Of a DNA stretch of 64,000 nt, positions 62,301-64,000 are shown piece by piece. Below the pieces are notes generated by a model. It saw only the letters and a list, made by a program, of their open reading frames with translations, made no database searches and was not told where the DNA came from. Position 1 is the stretch's first letter; each line of letters opens with the position of its first letter. The stretch spans positions 84,120 to 148,119 of the forward strand of contig JAEWRY010000020.1 in assembly GCA_023459875.1 (NCBI GenBank), read 5' to 3'. This DNA is from Bacillota bacterium (lineage in GTDB: Bacteria > Bacillota > Clostridia > Oscillospirales > Oscillospiraceae). Made by a program: the position numbers and the translations under genes.

Positions 62301-63580
62301 TTGTCGGCAAAATCGCGAAACGCGGGCCACTGGGCCCCCTCCGCCGCCTCGTCTGCGAGGGCGGCGGAGGCGATGGTCAACTCCGCCCCACTCACGGTGA
62401 AGGAGCCGAAAAAGCTGTGGTAACCGCTTCTGTTCACGGTATAGGTATAGCCCCCGTCTACAAGATCGTAAAGATACGCTCCGCCGTAAATGGAAACCGG
62501 CGGCTTTACAGCACCCGCGCTGTTTTTAACCGTCACGGTCTCCTCCCCCGGATTCCCCGGCGAGACGGTAACGGCGAATCCGCTCATGGGGGCAAGGGCT
62601 ATCTCCCGTTCCCCTTCGAAGCTCACCGTAAAAGAGCCTTCCGCCGGAACGAATTCGTCGGCACAGGCGCGGTAGGCATAGGTCCCGGCAGTCAGGCGGT
62701 AAGTATAAAGCCCGTCAGCACCGATTTCGTACGGAGAATGGTTATGTCCTGAGCTGTCGGTAAGAGTGAGGGAGGCCCCCCCGATTCCGCCTGTCCCGTC
62801 CGTCACCCGGACGAGCGTGTCATACAGCGTCGCGTCCCCGCCGGTCACGTGCACGGCGCAGCGGGTAAAGGTATAGCTGGAGGAAAGGGAGAGGGTATAG
62901 TCCCCGGCCTGCGCGAACACCAGATACGCCCTCCCGCCGCCGTCCGTCACGGCCACAGGGGCGGCGGTTAACGAGCCTCCCGAGGCATAAATGACCGCGC
63001 CGGTAAGGCCCGAGGCACAGGCGTTGTAGCTCTCGTCATATCCCACAGTCGCAGCCTCCAGAGGAATGACGCTCCCCGCCGCGCCGGATACGTCTTCGGC
63101 CGAAAACGAGGCGTAGGTTTGATATACGGACCCGGCGGAACCCTTTACGTAATAGACCGTGTAGGTGTCCCCGGCGGCAAGGGGATGGGCGCTGAGCGGC
63201 CCGGCGTCCAGCTTTCCCGAGGAATCCGAGGCGAGGGTCCCCAGGTAATCGTACCCCGTGGGGACGAGCCCCGCGAGCGCCTGGATGGAGTAGCTGCCGA
63301 AGGAGGCGGAATACGTAATTTTATAGCTCTCCGCGCCGAACCCGCCGTGAAGGGCGGCCTGAATGACGGCGTCCAGGGCGTTTTTCTCCGCCGAAGCGCC
63401 GCTTTCGGTATAGTCCCCGACGCTCTCCACGTCCACCGAGGCGCAGAGGACCACGCTGTCTTCCCCGATGATCCTAACCGTCACCGTCCGGTCAAGAGCC
63501 GTCGCTCCCTCCGGCAGAAGGCTGAGCACAAAGAGGAAAACAAGCGTGAGCGATACCCATTTACTGAAGGTTTTTTTCAT
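59345..63580 (-). CDS. Large SLH surface protein with two DUF4430-like domains and a beta-propeller
   Basis: This 1411-residue secreted protein starts with a signal peptide (MKKTFSKWVSLTLVFLFVLS). Residues ~30-145 resemble a DUF4430 domain (TVRIIGEDSVVLCASVDV; GDTYTVYYVKG). Beta-sandwich/PEGA-like segments follow (~150-440), then a PQQ-like beta-propeller (~455-810; YDGYLYAATEHGLSKL, GKIFVTTSSGIDAFDP). Another PEGA-like unit leads to a clear DUF4430 domain (~905-1010; GTNSGWKYSVNGKVPG then SDGDEVVLYY). Three SLH domains end it (~1230-1411). ATG 63580 follows AAAGGAGAAG. It is the first gene after a cobalamin riboswitch, which supports surface corrinoid capture; the propeller's role is unknown. 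Confidence 0.88.
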   Translation of the reverse strand: MKKTFSKWVSLTLVFLFVLSLLPEGATALDRTVTVRIIGEDSVVLCASVDVESVGDYTESGASAEKNALDAVIQAALHGGFGAESYKITYSASFGSYSIQALAGLVPTGYDYLGTLASDSSGKLDAGPLSAHPLAAGDTYTVYYVKGSAGSVYQTYASFSAEDVSGAAGSVIPLEAATVGYDESYNACASGLTGAVIYASGGSLTAAPVAVTDGGGRAYLVFAQAGDYTLSLSSSYTFTRCAVHVTGGDATLYDTLVRVTDGTGGIGGASLTLTDSSGHNHSPYEIGADGLYTYRLTAGTYAYRACADEFVPAEGSFTVSFEGEREIALAPMSGFAVTVSPGNPGEETVTVKNSAGAVKPPVSIYGGAYLYDLVDGGYTYTVNRSGYHSFFGSFTVSGAELTIASAALADEAAEGAQWPAFRDFADNTASGSYETTQGSWQAAEAWATSLGALGTWGTLSVSNLVLYDGYLYAATEHGLSKLESGTGKLLVTVPLAEDAGYVTQIAYGDGKIFVTTSSGIDAFDPLTMELLWSAPISAYGDYMAATPILYDGDHTIYVGDFGDGNYTLGTYGGYCATDTASGTEKWIFYGGETDARYWAGGVIAGDYLVFGSDSGTLTSVRTGTGDISYGCLTAVADTLSVTGKIRSSVAWEGGYLYFTTSGGFLYKVAVDSETGALTVVNCRQFAPSSTGTPAVYGSRIYVGASDGVYVLDADDLSQIFYEATDGAVQSSALLSTAYEAVVYAYFAVNSPRGEIIVLSDDGAAVSCDTLCTPSLAQYSGASLIADDSGTLYYANDSGYVFAIANTGETKALKARVTVSVSPSSAFDSATYATSYPSVTVKDESGETMKTASSGVYYLAAGSYSYKASLSGYKTATGSFTVSAADLAAGAKTVSVALSSSSGSTSGKLTASVTVKGENGAVWVDEASISLSEDATAWDAVKKTLTVNSISFQAESSSLGVYITSVNGLAEFDRGTNSGWKYSVNGKVPGVSIGSYPLSDGDEVVLYYISDYTAEGGVASPTAAATETKLTSALGAGTGLAEATLSGKSLTAFLSGLEETDDEAGCEALVSVSLPDGAEGWSLCLPKAAVDALARTEKTSLRIETALLGLTLDPETLDEIGTLADSDGITICVSEQASSLLGGQAGELVGGRPVYRLGIFSGENELAQPLSGKITIQIPYTPGQGEDQNALAAYRVESSGAAEAVRGGYRSETKTVDFTVSRFSTYAVGYHKVTFSDVMDGAWYAGAVTFCAARGITGGTGSGAFRPDGALTRGECLVMVLRAYGIGPLDHPTDNFEDAGDAYYTNYLAAAKKLGISSGAGNNAFLPDREITRQEMLTLLYRALDVLGELPAVNAGEALDFADAGEISDYAKTAVEAFARSGIVEGSGGRLYPSERATRAQMAQILCRLLSV

Positions 63581-63623
63581 GTTCTTCTCCTTTCGCCTGA
63601 ATATCACAAAGCCTTGCCGGAGA

Positions 63624-63669
63624 GCAAAACAAAAATCCGCGCAAAACAAACGAAGTGTTTTGGCGGATA
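63624..63669 (-). terminator. Riboswitch expression-platform terminator
   Basis: On the minus strand, a stem formed by ATCCGC-CAAAACA and TTGTTTTG-CG-CGGAT with a CTTCGT loop is followed by TTTTTGTTTTG. It sits between the cobalamin aptamer and the first gene, so ligand binding probably stops transcription here. Confidence 0.85.
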
Positions 63670-63706
63670 TTTATGCAACACAAAACGCCCCATCCAAGAA
63701 GCTTAT

Positions 63707-63849
63707 TTCGCAGAGCAAGTATCCTGACTTAAGCATCCTCGCGGCTTTTCGTCTTCTCGGCGTTTAAACCAATGACCTATTGAAAAGCGCTCCGCTATTA
63801 CAGTGGCCGGCCCGTCCGGGATTTTCACCCGGTTCCATAACTCTGCAAA
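63707..63849 (-). promoter_or_regulatory. Cobalamin riboswitch aptamer
   Basis: Read on the minus strand, the aptamer has an outer stem TTTGCAGAG (63849-63841) with CTCTGCGAAA (63716-63707). The conserved core contains GGGTGAAAATCCCGG and GCCACTGTAA, the latter being the core of the B12 box region, and later GTCAGGATACTTGC, matching the conserved 3' segment. The arrangement is the class I cobalamin element of Firmicutes. A downstream terminator completes the switch. It controls the surface-protein and ECF operon. Confidence 0.93.
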
Positions 63850-63923
63850 CGTGTATATTCAGTTCTATCACACAGATATTGTAATATAAAATCAGACGAA
63901 TGTATAGAAATATTTCGCAATTT

Positions 63924-63961
63924 TGCGGCCGGCCGCCGGCACTCCCCGCCGCCGGCCGCAT
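63924..63961. other. GC-rich inverted repeat near the window end
   Basis: TGCGGCCGGC and its complement flank a GC-rich interior. It lies upstream of the riboswitch promoter region and may be the terminator of a gene outside the window. The last 40 bases hold no recognisable feature. Confidence 0.45.
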
Positions 63962-64000
63962 ACCAAACGGCACTGGTCCTCCGGCGTATTGAAGCGGAAA

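Noticed and set aside
63764..63973. 69-codon open frame on the minus strand near the window end
   Set aside because: It covers the cobalamin riboswitch aptamer, whose conserved elements explain the sequence.

Overview
The window looks like part of the chromosome of a GC-rich anaerobic Firmicute, most likely class Clostridia (Oscillospirales-like). Reasons: a single-chain clostridial-type PurL, the rimP-nusA-ylxR-ylxQ-infB-rbfA-nrnA-truB-ribF cluster in Firmicute order, an NAD-linked multimeric [FeFe] hydrogenase, pyruvate phosphate dikinase, sigma-54, and S-layer-homology (SLH) surface proteins. I see no tRNA, rRNA or CRISPR array.

Layout. 1-9.2 kb: end of a purine operon (purF-purM-purN-IMP cyclohydrolase-AICAR transformylase-purD-purL), in which the two activities of PurH are carried by two separate proteins. 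9.3-12.7 kb: cobalamin adenosyltransferase and PPDK. 12.7-15.4 kb: a FIST-GGDEF signalling protein flanked by hairpin-rich non-coding DNA. 15.4-19.7 kb: an LCP cell-wall ligase, then a Crp-family regulator followed by a COG0715-type ABC importer. 19.9-28.0 kb: the translation and RNA-processing cluster. 28-34.5 kb: an EF-G-like GTPase, a dus-ECF sigma-anti-sigma operon and rpoN. 34.5-40 kb: Tex, a zincin, TtcA-like protein, L13-S9 and a metallophosphoesterase. 40.4-45.8 kb: a three-gene [FeFe] hydrogenase operon whose NuoF-like subunit is fused to a GltD/NfnB-like flavoprotein. 45.8-48.0 kb: a degenerate nested insertion-sequence cluster inserted between the stop codons of hydA and a bactofilin. 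48-53.5 kb: bactofilin, polysaccharide deacetylase, an ArsR-controlled permease plus thioredoxin-like protein, and an AraC-type regulator with a DUF3788 protein.

53.5-63.9 kb (minus strand) is the most interesting part. A cobalamin riboswitch with an intrinsic terminator precedes a large SLH-anchored protein with two transcobalamin-C-terminal-like (DUF4430) domains and a beta-propeller, a second SLH protein with an alpha/alpha-toroid like the alpha domain of intrinsic factor and transcobalamin, a membrane-anchored DUF4430 protein, and a complete ECF transporter (T, fused A-A', S). I read it as a corrinoid capture-and-import system in which the two halves of a transcobalamin-like binder are distributed over several cell-surface proteins that hand the ligand to an ECF importer. 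The riboswitch and domain types are visible in sequence; the relay mechanism is inference.

Start codons were moved from the longest open frame where a ribosome-binding site or a promoter inside the extension argued for it (purL, FIST-GGDEF, crp, infB, rpoN, tex, hydA, deacetylase, permease, ecfA, ecfT and the three surface proteins).
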